A stretch of DNA of 64,000 nt, taken from Pseudomonas sp. R-28-1W-6. Lineage in GTDB: Bacteria > Pseudomonadota > Gammaproteobacteria > Pseudomonadales > Pseudomonadaceae. The stretch lies in contig NZ_WELK01000001.1 of NCBI RefSeq assembly GCF_009799925.1, forward strand, positions 682,001-746,000, written 5' to 3'. Position 1 is the stretch's first letter. The number at the start of each line of letters is the position of its first letter. Both the position numbers and the translations under genes were made by a program. Below, one piece after another: positions 44,889-54,086 of this stretch. A model generated the notes under the pieces. It had not been told where the DNA came from, did no database searches, and was given only the letters and a program-made list of their open reading frames with translations.

Positions 44889-44971
44889 CGGCGTTCACGC
44901 TGACATTTGCCCAAGCGCTGTTATAGTTACCGGCATCGTTCGGCATAACTACATAATGAAGGACCGCAATC

Positions 44972-45310
44972 ATGAATCTGTTTCGCACCTGCGCCGCGGT
45001 GTTGGCTCTGACCACTGGCCTGCTGGCTCTGCCGGTCCAGGCGGAAGTGACTCAGCAGAACAGCAGCGGGGATCCGACCTACACCATCGAAACGCCCAAG
45101 GGCTATGCCATGGCCGGTGACCTGATCATCGCCCGTCCGCTGCTGATCGCGGCCACGGTGATCGGTGCGGGCCTGTTCGTGATCAGCCTGCCGTTTACCG
45201 CGGCGGGTGGCAATATCGGCGAAGCCGGCCAGGCGCTGGTGGTCGAACCGGGCGCGGCGGCCTTCGTGCGCTGCCTGGGCTGCACCGAGGTCGGCTACAA
45301 GAAGGACTGA
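44972..45310 (+). CDS. Small exported protein of unknown function
   Basis: 112 residues. Signal peptide [24 protein letters not shown], then a polar stretch [20 protein letters not shown] and a hydrophobic segment [25 protein letters not shown], ending [17 protein letters not shown] with a CxxC pair. Similar small proteins occur in other Pseudomonas at this place before ggt and are sometimes named multidrug transporter without evidence. AAGGA lies upstream of the ATG, and a terminator follows. Confidence 0.8.
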   Translation: MNLFRTCAAVLALTTGLLALPVQAEVTQQNSSGDPTYTIETPKGYAMAGDLIIARPLLIAATVIGAGLFVISLPFTAAGGNIGEAGQALVVEPGAAAFVRCLGCTEVGYKKD

Positions 45311-45329
45311 GTCCTGCGTGGCGACAAGC

Positions 45330-45355
45330 AAAGCCGGTCGAATGACCGGCTTTTT
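45330..45355. terminator. Terminator between the small exported protein and ggt
   Basis: AAAGCCGGTC (45330-45339), loop GAAT, GACCGGCTTTTT (45344-45355). A clear T tract follows on the plus strand; it also lies directly behind the convergent ggt gene. Confidence 0.85.
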
Positions 45356-45368
45356 CGTGTACGGCGGA

Positions 45369-47039
45369 TTATTTCCACAGCTGCGCCTGGCCGATGCCGC
45401 GCGGGTCGCTGGCGGCCTCGACCCGGCCGTCGGCCTTGTGCCACAGCAGCACCTGCTGGTTGCCGTAGCGGCGCTCCAGCTTCTGCAGGCGGTAGCCGCG
45501 CATTTCCAGGGTGTGTACCTGGCCGGCGCTGAAGGCGCCCGGCTCATGCTCGAGCACATCCGGCTGGAACTGGTGGTGATAGCGCGGGCTGGCCGGCCAT
45601 TGCTGGATCGGCTTGCCATCGAGGTAGTCGAGAATGGCCAGCAGCACCATGCTGGGGATGCGGCTGCCACCCGGGGTGCCGAAGCTGGCCAGTTCCTCGG
45701 GGCTTTCGATAAAGGTCGGGCTCATGCTCGACAGCGGCCGCTTGCCGGCGGCGATGGCATTGGCCCGGCTGCCGCCGAGGCCGTAGGCGTTGTGGCCCTG
45801 CGGGTCGGCGGCGAAGTCATCCATCTCGTTGTTCAGCAGCACGCCGGTGTCTGGCACGGTGAAGGCCGCGCCAAACGGCAGGTTGATCGATAGGGTCGCC
45901 GCCACCGCATTGCCGGCGCGATCCAGTACGGTGAAGTGGCTGGTGTGGTCGCCCTCGCGCCAGCCTGGGGCGGGCGGCAGGCTGCTGCTGGCGGTGGCGT
46001 TCTGCAGGTGGATGCCCTTGGCCAGCTTCTCCAGGTAGTTCCGGGCGAGCAGTCTGGCCAGCGGGTTGCGCATCTGGTCCGGGTCGCCGAGCAGGCCGCG
46101 GTCGCGGTAGGCACGGCGCAGCACTTCCACCACATAGTGGCTGCGCTGCAGGGTGCCGGCCTTGCGCCAGGGCAGTTGCTGCAGCATGCCCAGGCTCTGC
46201 GCCAGGGCCACGCCGCCGGCCGACGGTGGCGGCGCGGTGATCAGCTCGCGGCCGTCGGCCAGCGCATAGCGCAGCGGCTGGCGCTCGACCACCTGGTAGC
46301 TGGCCAGGTCGCGGGGGCTCCAGATGCCGCCGGCCGCCTTCACCCCGGCGATCAGCTTGCGCGCGGTGTCGCCGGCGTAGAAGCCGGCGTGGCCGCCCTT
46401 GGCCAGGCGTTCCAGGGTGCGCGCCAGCTCCGGCTGGCGCAGCAGGCCGTACTCGGCGGGAATGCGCCCCTGTTCGAGGAAGATCCGCGCGCTTTCCTCA
46501 TCGGCCAGCAGGGCCTGCAGGCGCCATTCGGCGCGTTCGCGATAGACCCGGTCGATGCCCACGCCATCGCGTGCCAGGCGAATGGCCGGGGCCAGCGAGT
46601 CGCTCAGCGGCAGCTGGCCGTAGCGTTCGGCCAGCGCCACCAGGGCCGCCGGCAGGCCGGGGATGGCGGCTGCCAGGGCGCCGTTCAGCGACAGCTCGCG
46701 CTGTACCTCGCCGTTGCGCCTGTACAGTTCGGCATGGGCGGCCAGCGGCGCGCGCTCGCGGGCATCGAGGAAGCGATAGTTCGGCTGCTCGCCGGCCTGG
46801 CGCAGGAGGAAGAAACCACCGCCGCCGAGGCCCGAACCGTAGGGCTCGACCACGGCCAGGGCGGCGCTGATTGCGACGGCCGCATCGAAGGCGTTGCCGC
46901 CATGGGCCAGGGTTTCCAGGCCGGCGACGGTGGCGGCGGGGTGGGCGGTGGCGACGGCGGCCTGTTCGGGGGCGGTGACGGCCTGGACGCCGAGCGCCCA
47001 GGCCAGAAGCAGGCAGGTGAGAAAGGCTTTCTTGAACAT
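45369..47039 (-). CDS. ggt: Gamma-glutamyltranspeptidase
   Basis: 556-residue periplasmic enzyme that hydrolyses or transfers the gamma-glutamyl group of glutathione. Signal peptide MFKKAFLTCLLLAWALGVQA; the precursor cleaves itself before the catalytic threonine in the motif DHTSHFTVLDRAGNAVAATLS. Other family parts: GGNAFDAAVAISAALAVVEPYGSGLGGGGFFLL and LDARERAP. Length fits. Start at 47039 chosen for the signal peptide; upstream codons in frame look non-coding. Confidence 0.95.
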   Translation of the reverse strand: MFKKAFLTCLLLAWALGVQAVTAPEQAAVATAHPAATVAGLETLAHGGNAFDAAVAISAALAVVEPYGSGLGGGGFFLLRQAGEQPNYRFLDARERAPLAAHAELYRRNGEVQRELSLNGALAAAIPGLPAALVALAERYGQLPLSDSLAPAIRLARDGVGIDRVYRERAEWRLQALLADEESARIFLEQGRIPAEYGLLRQPELARTLERLAKGGHAGFYAGDTARKLIAGVKAAGGIWSPRDLASYQVVERQPLRYALADGRELITAPPPSAGGVALAQSLGMLQQLPWRKAGTLQRSHYVVEVLRRAYRDRGLLGDPDQMRNPLARLLARNYLEKLAKGIHLQNATASSSLPPAPGWREGDHTSHFTVLDRAGNAVAATLSINLPFGAAFTVPDTGVLLNNEMDDFAADPQGHNAYGLGGSRANAIAAGKRPLSSMSPTFIESPEELASFGTPGGSRIPSMVLLAILDYLDGKPIQQWPASPRYHHQFQPDVLEHEPGAFSAGQVHTLEMRGYRLQKLERRYGNQQVLLWHKADGRVEAASDPRGIGQAQLWK

Positions 47040-47110
47040 GCGAGTGATCGTCGAGCGGCCGCTGTGGACGACAAGCCTAGCGGAGTTGCGCCCGCTTGGG
47101 GCACAGGCGA

Positions 47111-47476
<366 letters not shown>

Positions 47477-47479
47477 TCA

Positions 47480-47965
<486 letters not shown>

Positions 47966-48083
47966 CTATTCGGAGCGGTTAGGGTGCGCGGATGGTAGCG
48001 CAGCGGGGCGGTCAGGGCCAAGCCGGCCGGCTGCTGCCCCGTTCGCGCTATCCTGGTTGCCCGCTGCAAAACCCTGCATGCGC

Positions 48084-48146
48084 GTAGGGTGCGCTGCGCG
48101 CATCAGGGCAATGTGCGTGCTTTCTGGTGCGCATGGCGCACCCTGC
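48084..48146. repeat. GTAGGGTGCGC-type inverted repeat before coaD
   Basis: AGGGTGCGC (48086-48094) pairs with GCGCACCCT (48136-48144). Same style as the repeats at 16845-16916 and 32652-32711. Lies between the end of the GMC operon and the start of coaD, and may serve as the end of the GMC transcript. Confidence 0.7.
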
Positions 48147-48154
48147 GTTGCTGT

Positions 48155-49747
48155 TCAGGCCCTGAGACGCTCGGCCAGCAGGCTGGCCAGCTTGGCGGTG
48201 AGGCCGTAGATCGACAACTGCGGGTTGGCGCCGATGCTGGTGGGGAACAGCGAGCCGTCGTGGATCGACAGGTTCTCCAGCTGGTGGTGCCGGCCCAGGC
48301 TGTCGGTGACCGCCAGCCGCGGGTCTTCGCCCATGGCGCAGCCGCCCATCACGTGGGCGCTGCCCAGGCGGGTACGGAACAGGGCCAGGTCGAGGCGGTC
48401 GATCAGGGCCTTGGCTTCGCCCAGGCTCTTCACGTAGTCGGCATCGGCGTGCAGTGGCAGCACGGCCTTGGCGCCGGCGGCGAACTGGATTTCGGCCATG
48501 CTGTGGAAGGCCCGGCGGATGCCGTTCCAGGTGTAGTCGGTCATGCGGTAGTCGAGCACCGGCGTGCCGTCGCCGCGCAGTTCCACCGTGCCTTCGGCGC
48601 TATCCGGGTGGAAGCCGTCGCGCATCAGCGCCAGCATCACATTGGTGTGCGGCAGCTGCTCCATGCGCAGGGCGTTGTCGACGCCGAAGCGGCCGAGCAT
48701 GGTGGCGGTAATCGCCGGTTGCAGCGGTGGCACTTCCAGCTTGTAGGACATCTGCCCGGTGGCGCCGTCCGTCCACTGGAAGTGGTCGGAGTACACCGAT
48801 TGCGGGGCGCCGTAGAAGGGGTTGATGACCTGCTCGAACTGCGCCGCGGAGAAGTTCACCACGTGCAGGAAGGTGCGCTTGCCCGCGCGCTCATGCGGGT
48901 CCGGCGCCTGTGAGCGCAGCAGCAGGGCGGGGGTGTTGATGCCGCCGCCTGCCAGCACGTAATGGCGCGCCTTGACCATGATGCGCCGGCCATTGGGCGC
49001 CACGCTGCGCGCGTCCATGCCCAGGCACTCCAGGCCGGCGACGCGCTCGCCGTCCAGCAGCAGGCGTTCGGCGCGGGCCAGGTAAAGCAGGCTGCCGCCC
49101 TGGTCCAGGGCCGCCGGGATGGTGGTGACCAGCATCGACTGCTTGGCGTTGGTCGGGCAGCCCATGCCGCAATAGCCGAGGTTCCAGCAGCCGCGCACGT
49201 TGCGCGGAATCACGTGCCAGGCGTAGCCGAGCTTTTCGCAGCCGGCGCTGATCACCGCGTTGTTGGCGTTCGGTGGCATGGCCCAGGGCGCGACGCCCAG
49301 GCGCTGTTCCATCTGTTCGAACCAGGGCGCCATCTCTGCGGCGCCATGGCCCTTGACGTGGTGCGCCTCGGCCCAGTGCTGCAGGGTCGGCTCCGGGGTG
49401 CGGAAGCTGGAGGTCCAGTTGACCAGGGTGGTGCCTCCCACGGCACGGCCCTGCATGATGGTGATGGCGCCGTCCTTGCTCATGCGGCCGATGCCTTCCT
49501 GGTACAGCTGCGGGTAGGCGTCGGCCTCCTGCATCTTGAAGTCGCTGCTGGTCTTCAGCGGGCCTTCCTCGATCAGCAGCACCTTGAGCCCGGCGGCACT
49601 GAGGATTTCGGCGGTGGTGCCGCCGCCCGCGCCGCTGCCGACGATGGCCACGTCGGCTTCCAGCAGCAGGTCTTGGTCCAGGCGCGAGCCGTCGTGGGTG
49701 ATCCAGCCTTTGGCCAGGCCTTCGCGGAAAATGTCGGGTACGGGCAT
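48155..49747 (-). CDS. GMC family FAD-dependent oxidoreductase
   Basis: 530-residue flavoprotein of the glucose-methanol-choline family, likely an alcohol dehydrogenase. FAD site VAIVGSGAGGGTTAEILSAAGLKVLLIEEG; GMC segments GRAVGGTTLVNWTSSFRTP and, near the C-terminus, GSAHVMGGCAMGED and SIHDGSLFPTSIGANPQLSIYGL. A cysteine-rich CWNLGYCGMGCP segment is also present. No signal peptide of its own; the small Tat protein encoded just upstream may carry it out as a partner. The frame is open into the upstream genes, but the real start is MPVPDIFREG at 49747. Confidence 0.93.
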   Translation of the reverse strand: MPVPDIFREGLAKGWITHDGSRLDQDLLLEADVAIVGSGAGGGTTAEILSAAGLKVLLIEEGPLKTSSDFKMQEADAYPQLYQEGIGRMSKDGAITIMQGRAVGGTTLVNWTSSFRTPEPTLQHWAEAHHVKGHGAAEMAPWFEQMEQRLGVAPWAMPPNANNAVISAGCEKLGYAWHVIPRNVRGCWNLGYCGMGCPTNAKQSMLVTTIPAALDQGGSLLYLARAERLLLDGERVAGLECLGMDARSVAPNGRRIMVKARHYVLAGGGINTPALLLRSQAPDPHERAGKRTFLHVVNFSAAQFEQVINPFYGAPQSVYSDHFQWTDGATGQMSYKLEVPPLQPAITATMLGRFGVDNALRMEQLPHTNVMLALMRDGFHPDSAEGTVELRGDGTPVLDYRMTDYTWNGIRRAFHSMAEIQFAAGAKAVLPLHADADYVKSLGEAKALIDRLDLALFRTRLGSAHVMGGCAMGEDPRLAVTDSLGRHHQLENLSIHDGSLFPTSIGANPQLSIYGLTAKLASLLAERLRA

Positions 49748-49779
49748 GTCGATTCTCTTGTTATAGGGCGTGCGACGGC

Positions 49780-50331
49780 TTACAGGGCGTACGGCGGCGG
49801 GCCGGGATAGCCGCAATGGCCCCAGGACTCGGGGCGCGAGTACCAGGCCATCTGCACCAGTTGCAGCAGCGAGGCGTGGCCCATGCGCAGCAGGTCCAGC
49901 GAGCTGTTCTGCCAGCGCTCGAGGAAGTGGCGGATATCGGCGGCGCTGGCATTTTCCCAGCTGCCCCAGATCCCGGTCAGCGGGCCGCGGGTCACCGCCA
50001 TGGCCTGCACGTCGAACAGCTGCACGGTCAGCTTGAGCAGTTCCGGCGACAGGTAGCCGAGGCTCAGGTCGATGCTGCGCAAGGTGCCTTCGATGGCGGC
50101 CGGCATGCCGTCGGCGGGCACCGCGCCCTCTAGCACCACCGGAATCAGGGCGCGCAGGAACGGCATGTCGCTCAGGCGCAGCACCTGGAAGCCGCCGGCC
50201 GGCACGCTGGCCGAGCAGCCGCTGAGGGTGGCGCCGACGCCGGCCGTGGCGAGGAAGGCCGTGCCGAACAGGCCGACCTTGAGCAGGCCGCGGCGCGACA
50301 GCTGCGGCGCGGTGAGAGAGGTGTTGGTCAT
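49780..50331 (-). CDS. Twin-arginine signal protein, probable partner subunit of the GMC oxidoreductase
   Basis: 183 residues. N-terminal Tat signal SRRGLLKVGLFGTAFLATAGVGATLSGC with the double arginine and a cysteine at a lipobox-like place. The body shows FLRALIPVVLEGAVP and GIWGSWENASAADIRHFLERW and resembles small helper subunits of membrane sugar and alcohol dehydrogenases (gluconate dehydrogenase subunit 3 type), a loose likeness. It lies 32 bases upstream of the GMC gene and 24 after the aldehyde dehydrogenase gene. Confidence 0.82.
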   Translation of the reverse strand: MTNTSLTAPQLSRRGLLKVGLFGTAFLATAGVGATLSGCSASVPAGGFQVLRLSDMPFLRALIPVVLEGAVPADGMPAAIEGTLRSIDLSLGYLSPELLKLTVQLFDVQAMAVTRGPLTGIWGSWENASAADIRHFLERWQNSSLDLLRMGHASLLQLVQMAWYSRPESWGHCGYPGPPPYAL

Positions 50332-50355
50332 TGTTGTTATGGCTCCCGCAGACTC

Positions 50356-51786
50356 TTAGCGCACGAACAGTTTGTGGATCAGCTTCTGGATGCCGGTGCC
50401 ATACGGCGGGTAGATGAACTTGGCGGCGTTGAAGCGCTGCTTGATGAGCACGCCCTTGGCCTTGCTGAAGGTGAGGAAACCTTCGTGGCCGTGGTAGTGG
50501 CCCATGCCTGAGGGGCCGATGCCGCCGAACGGCATGTCGTCCTGGGCCACGTGCAGCAGGGTGTCGTTGAGGCACACGCCGCCGGAGTGGGTCTCGTGCA
50601 GCACTCGCTGCTGCTCGGCCTTGTCGTAGCCGAAGTAGTACAGCGCCAGCGGGCGCGGGCGCTGGTTGACGTAGGCGAAGGCGTCGTCGATGCGCTGGTA
50701 CGGCACGATCGGCAGCAGCGGGCCGAAGATCTCGTCCTGCATCAGGGTCATGTCGTCGCTGACATCCAGCACCAGGCTGGGGCCCATGCGCCGGCCCTGG
50801 TCGTCGCCGAGCAGCGGGATGACCTGCGCCCCCTTGCTTTCGGCGTCGCTGACATAGCCCTGGAGGCGGCCCAGCTGGCGCTCGTTGATGATCGCGGTGT
50901 AGTCCGGGTTGTTCGCCAGCGTCGGGTAGAAGCGCTGCACCACGTTGCGGTAGGCGGCGACGAAGCCTTCCACGCGCGCCTGCGGTACCAGCACGTAGTC
51001 CGGCGCCACGCAGGTCTGCCCGGCGTTCATGGTCTTGCCGAAGGCGATGCGTTCTGCGGCGTCGGCCAGCGGCACGTCGGCACTGACGATGGCCGGCGAC
51101 TTGCCGCCCAGCTCCAGGGTCACCGGCACCAGGTTGTCGGCGGCGGCGCGCATCACGTGCCTGCCGATGCTGGTCGAGCCGGTGAACAGCAGGTGGTCGA
51201 AGGGCAGGCGCGAGAACGCCTGGCCGACCTCGGCCTCGCCCAGCACCACGCTGACCATGTCCTCGGGGAAGACCTTGGCCAGCAGCTCCTTGACCAGCTG
51301 CGAGGTGGCCGGGGTCGACTCGCTCATCTTGATCATCACCCGGTTGCCGGCGGCCAGGGCGCCGATCAGCGGGCCGAAGGCCAGGTACAGCGGGTAGTTC
51401 CACGGCACTATCACGCCGACCACGCCCAGCGGCTGGTAGACCACCTTGGCGCTGGCCGGCTGGAAGGCCACGCCGACCTGGCGGCGCGAGGGCTTCATCC
51501 ACTTGCCCAGGCGTTTGCTGGCGTAGTCGATGCCGTGCAGGCTGGGCATGATCTCGGCCAGCAGGGTTTCGTCGGCCGAACGGTTGCTGAAATCGCGGGA
51601 CACCGCCTCGATCAGCGCCTGCTGCTCGTCGACGAGCATCGCGCGCAGGGCCTTGAGCCAGGCGCGGCGCTGCTCGGCGGCGGGCATCGGGTTGGCGCGG
51701 AAGGCCGCGCGCTGGGCGGCGAGCAGCGGCTCCAGCTGGTTGATCTGTTGCTGGCTCTGCTGAAGGTAGGCGATGTCGGCGACCAT
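50356..51786 (-). CDS. Coniferyl aldehyde dehydrogenase-type ALDH
   Basis: 476-residue NAD(P)-dependent aldehyde dehydrogenase of the CALDH / class 3 branch. Parts seen: PWNYPLYLAFGPLIGALAAGNRVMIKMSESTP, glutamate in VTLELGGKSPAIVSADV, cysteine in NAGQTCVAPDYVLVP, and C-terminal MPFGGIGPSGMGHYHGHEGFLTFSKAKGV. With a GMC alcohol oxidoreductase in the same operon it suggests two-step oxidation of an alcohol to an acid. Start MVADIAYLQQSQQ at 51786. A TetR gene lies divergent across the operator at 51831-51850. Confidence 0.92.
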   Translation of the reverse strand: MVADIAYLQQSQQQINQLEPLLAAQRAAFRANPMPAAEQRRAWLKALRAMLVDEQQALIEAVSRDFSNRSADETLLAEIMPSLHGIDYASKRLGKWMKPSRRQVGVAFQPASAKVVYQPLGVVGVIVPWNYPLYLAFGPLIGALAAGNRVMIKMSESTPATSQLVKELLAKVFPEDMVSVVLGEAEVGQAFSRLPFDHLLFTGSTSIGRHVMRAAADNLVPVTLELGGKSPAIVSADVPLADAAERIAFGKTMNAGQTCVAPDYVLVPQARVEGFVAAYRNVVQRFYPTLANNPDYTAIINERQLGRLQGYVSDAESKGAQVIPLLGDDQGRRMGPSLVLDVSDDMTLMQDEIFGPLLPIVPYQRIDDAFAYVNQRPRPLALYYFGYDKAEQQRVLHETHSGGVCLNDTLLHVAQDDMPFGGIGPSGMGHYHGHEGFLTFSKAKGVLIKQRFNAAKFIYPPYGTGIQKLIHKLFVR

Positions 51787-51830
51787 GGCGCGAAGTCCTC
51801 GGGATGCGGAATGAAACAACCAAGGTTATT

Positions 51831-51850
51831 TTTAGAGTAATTGCTCTAAA
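51831..51850. promoter_or_regulatory. Candidate TetR operator, TTTAGAG-N6-CTCTAAA
   Basis: TTTAGAG (51831-51837) and CTCTAAA (51844-51850) form a perfect inverted repeat around TAATTG, whose AATT core is itself symmetric. It lies in the AT-rich gap between the divergent aldehyde dehydrogenase and TetR genes. Confidence 0.7.
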
Positions 51851-51932
51851 CTGTCAAACCGTTAATCCGGCAGTCGTCAGCGCGGGTGCTTTGCCTGTAC
51901 GTTTGCCACTTCGCCAACCTTCGAGCCGCAGC

Positions 51933-52607
51933 ATGGCCCCGAAAAACAAAACCCGCGAGCGCATCGTCGAGACCAGCCTGGAGCTGTTCAACGCCCAGGG
52001 CGAGCGCAGCGTGACCACCAACCACCTGGCCGCGCACCTGGGGATGTCCCCCGGCAACCTGTACTACCACTTCCGCAACAAGCAGGCGATCATCGCCGAG
52101 CTGTTCGCCCAGTACGAAAGCCGCGTCGACAGCTTCCTGCGCCTGCCGCCGGGGCGGGTGCTGACGGTGGACGACAAGACCTTCTACCTCGAGGCCCTGC
52201 TGGCCTCGATGTGGCATTACCGCTTTCTCCACCGCGACCTCGAACACCTGCTGGAGGCCGACCCGCAGCTGGCCGAGCGCTACCGCGCCTTCGCCCAGCG
52301 CTGCATGGTCCAGGCCCAAGGCGTCTACCAGGGCTTCGTCGATGCCGGCATCCTGCAGATGACGCCGACCCAGGTCGAGGCGCTGACCCTCAACAGCTGG
52401 ATCATCATGACCTCCTGGGTGCGCTTCCTCTGCACCACCTACGGCAGCCACGGCGACCTCAGCCAGGACCTGCTGCGCCGCGGCATCTACCAGGTGCTGG
52501 CGCTGGAGGGCGGCTATGCCAGCGCGCAGGCGCGGCCGGCGATCGAGGCCCTGCAGCAGCGGCTGTTCGTGCCGCTGGACGGCCATCTTGATGGCGCTGC
52601 CGGCTGA
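51933..52607 (+). CDS. TetR family transcriptional regulator
   Basis: 224-residue repressor. N-terminal helix-turn-helix TRERIVETSLELFNAQGERSVTTNHLAAHLGMSPGNLYYHFRNKQAIIAELF; the C-terminal part matches the TetR group that controls aldehyde and fatty acid metabolism in Pseudomonas. Divergent from the ALDH-Tat-GMC operon, so it is likely that operon's repressor. The start at 51933 is set by the family; the ribosome site is weak. Confidence 0.92.
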   Translation: MAPKNKTRERIVETSLELFNAQGERSVTTNHLAAHLGMSPGNLYYHFRNKQAIIAELFAQYESRVDSFLRLPPGRVLTVDDKTFYLEALLASMWHYRFLHRDLEHLLEADPQLAERYRAFAQRCMVQAQGVYQGFVDAGILQMTPTQVEALTLNSWIIMTSWVRFLCTTYGSHGDLSQDLLRRGIYQVLALEGGYASAQARPAIEALQQRLFVPLDGHLDGAAG

Positions 52608-52688
52608 TCCGGGTCATGCCTTGTCGTATCGAATAATGTGATACTGAGCACATTCCGGGGTTAGTCCTCGATCCGTCATGGGATGTGC

Positions 52689-54083
52689 ATGTCCGATACC
52701 TTGCCCCGTGTTGCCGTCCTCCGCTGGGAGCCGCAGGCACAGTCAAACAGTGCCGTGGTGGTGTTTACCAGCGTCGAGGCCCTGCTGGCGCAGCCGCCGT
52801 TCGATGTGCTGCTGCTTGATCTGCCCAGCGCCGATGCCGGGCAGGCCTTGCGCCGACTGCGTCGTGCCGAGGCCTATCATTTCAGCCTGATCTACTGCAC
52901 CCAGGAGCCCGATGCCTGGGGCCAGGCCCTCGGCGACGGCAAGGCGCCGGCCAACCTGGCGCTGCTGGAGCCGCTGTGGCGCCTGTGGCGCGAGCGGCTG
53001 GCGCTGTTCAACCGCGGGCGCCTGCCCGAGCGCCTGGAGAGCCGCGTGCTGGCCTGGCTGTGGCTGCGCCCCAAGGCGCAGTTGCGTGCCCTGGGCGATG
53101 CCGCCTGCGCCCAGCATTACCGCTATCCCCTGGTCGAGGCGCTGGCCGGCGAGGAAGGCTTCAATGCCCACGGCTGGCTGCAGCTGATGCAGCAGAAGGA
53201 CTGGCTGGAGGCCACCGAGCTGCTGGACCGGGTGCGCCTGTGCGGCAGCTGCGGCTCCGGCCGCCTGAATTACGTGGACGTCTGCCCGGAGTGCCACGCC
53301 CTGGATATCGTCCGCCAGCCGTCCCTGCACTGCTTCACCTGCGGCCACGTCGGCGCCCAGGAGGAGTTTCTCAAGGACGGCGTGCTGATCTGCCCGAACT
53401 GCTACAGCCGCTTGCGGCATATCGGCAGCGACTATGACCGGCCGCTGGAGAACTATCGCTGCCGCGCCTGCCAGGCCTTCTTCGTCGATTCGGCGGTGGA
53501 TGCGCGCTGTCTCGATTGCGGCGTGGTGCACAGCCCCGATCGCCTGCGGGTGCGCGAGGTGCGGCACTTCCAGCTCTCGGAAAGCGGGCGCCTGCGCTGT
53601 CACCAGGGCCTGGAAGGCAGCAGTGCGGCGGACGCCTATTTCCAGCGGCTGAACCTGACGGGCGAGGCGGGCTTCCATGAGTTGCTCGGCTGGCAGCTGG
53701 CGCTGATCAGGCGCTATGGCGAGCCCGGCTTCTCCCTGCTGGGCCTGCGCGTGGACAACCTCGACCAGGTGTTCGCCGAGCTGGGCGAGATGCGCGGCCA
53801 TGCGCTGATCGATGCGCTGGTCGAGCGGGTCCAGCAAATCATCCGCGATACCGACCGCTGTGCCCGCAGCAGCGAGGATGTGCTGTGGATGCTCCTGCCG
53901 CGCACCCCGGCAGCCGGCCTGCAGCGCCTGCAGGAGCGTCTGCTGGAGGGCGCGCAGCGGGTACAGAACGACGCGCTGCAGCAGATCAACCTGCGCATGG
54001 TCGGCTTCACCGCCCCCGAGGACATGCAGGCCGAGGAGGATGCGCCGCTGCTGCTGGCGCGTCTGGCCACGGGGTTGAACTGA
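52689..54083 (+). CDS. Receiver-like / zinc-ribbon (TackOD1-like) / degenerate GGDEF protein
   Basis: 464-residue cytoplasmic protein in three parts. Residues 5-100 resemble a receiver domain (FDVLLLDLPSADAGQALRRLR, Asp44 at the phosphosite place). Residues about 180-280 hold six CxxC pairs (185/188, 199/202, 215/218, 235/238, 258/261, 274/277) around LNYVDVCPECHALDIV, HCFTCGH and LRHIGSDYDRPLENYRC, a pattern I associate with the TackOD1 metal-binding domain. Residues about 325-460 look like a GGDEF fold, but the signature is replaced by ARSSEDVLW, so cyclic-di-GMP synthesis is unlikely. First gene of a four-gene operon; probable regulator or sensor of the exopolysaccharide enzymes behind it. 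ATG at 52689 or 52683. Confidence 0.75.
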   Translation: MSDTLPRVAVLRWEPQAQSNSAVVVFTSVEALLAQPPFDVLLLDLPSADAGQALRRLRRAEAYHFSLIYCTQEPDAWGQALGDGKAPANLALLEPLWRLWRERLALFNRGRLPERLESRVLAWLWLRPKAQLRALGDAACAQHYRYPLVEALAGEEGFNAHGWLQLMQQKDWLEATELLDRVRLCGSCGSGRLNYVDVCPECHALDIVRQPSLHCFTCGHVGAQEEFLKDGVLICPNCYSRLRHIGSDYDRPLENYRCRACQAFFVDSAVDARCLDCGVVHSPDRLRVREVRHFQLSESGRLRCHQGLEGSSAADAYFQRLNLTGEAGFHELLGWQLALIRRYGEPGFSLLGLRVDNLDQVFAELGEMRGHALIDALVERVQQIIRDTDRCARSSEDVLWMLLPRTPAAGLQRLQERLLEGAQRVQNDALQQINLRMVGFTAPEDMQAEEDAPLLLARLATGLN

Positions 54084-54086
54084 AGC

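Noticed and set aside
48155..51823. A single 1222-codon open frame on the minus strand spanning the GMC, Tat and ALDH genes
   Set aside because: Only its last 530 codons (the GMC protein) look like a protein. The rest is an open shadow frame of two genes read in other frames, caused by high GC.
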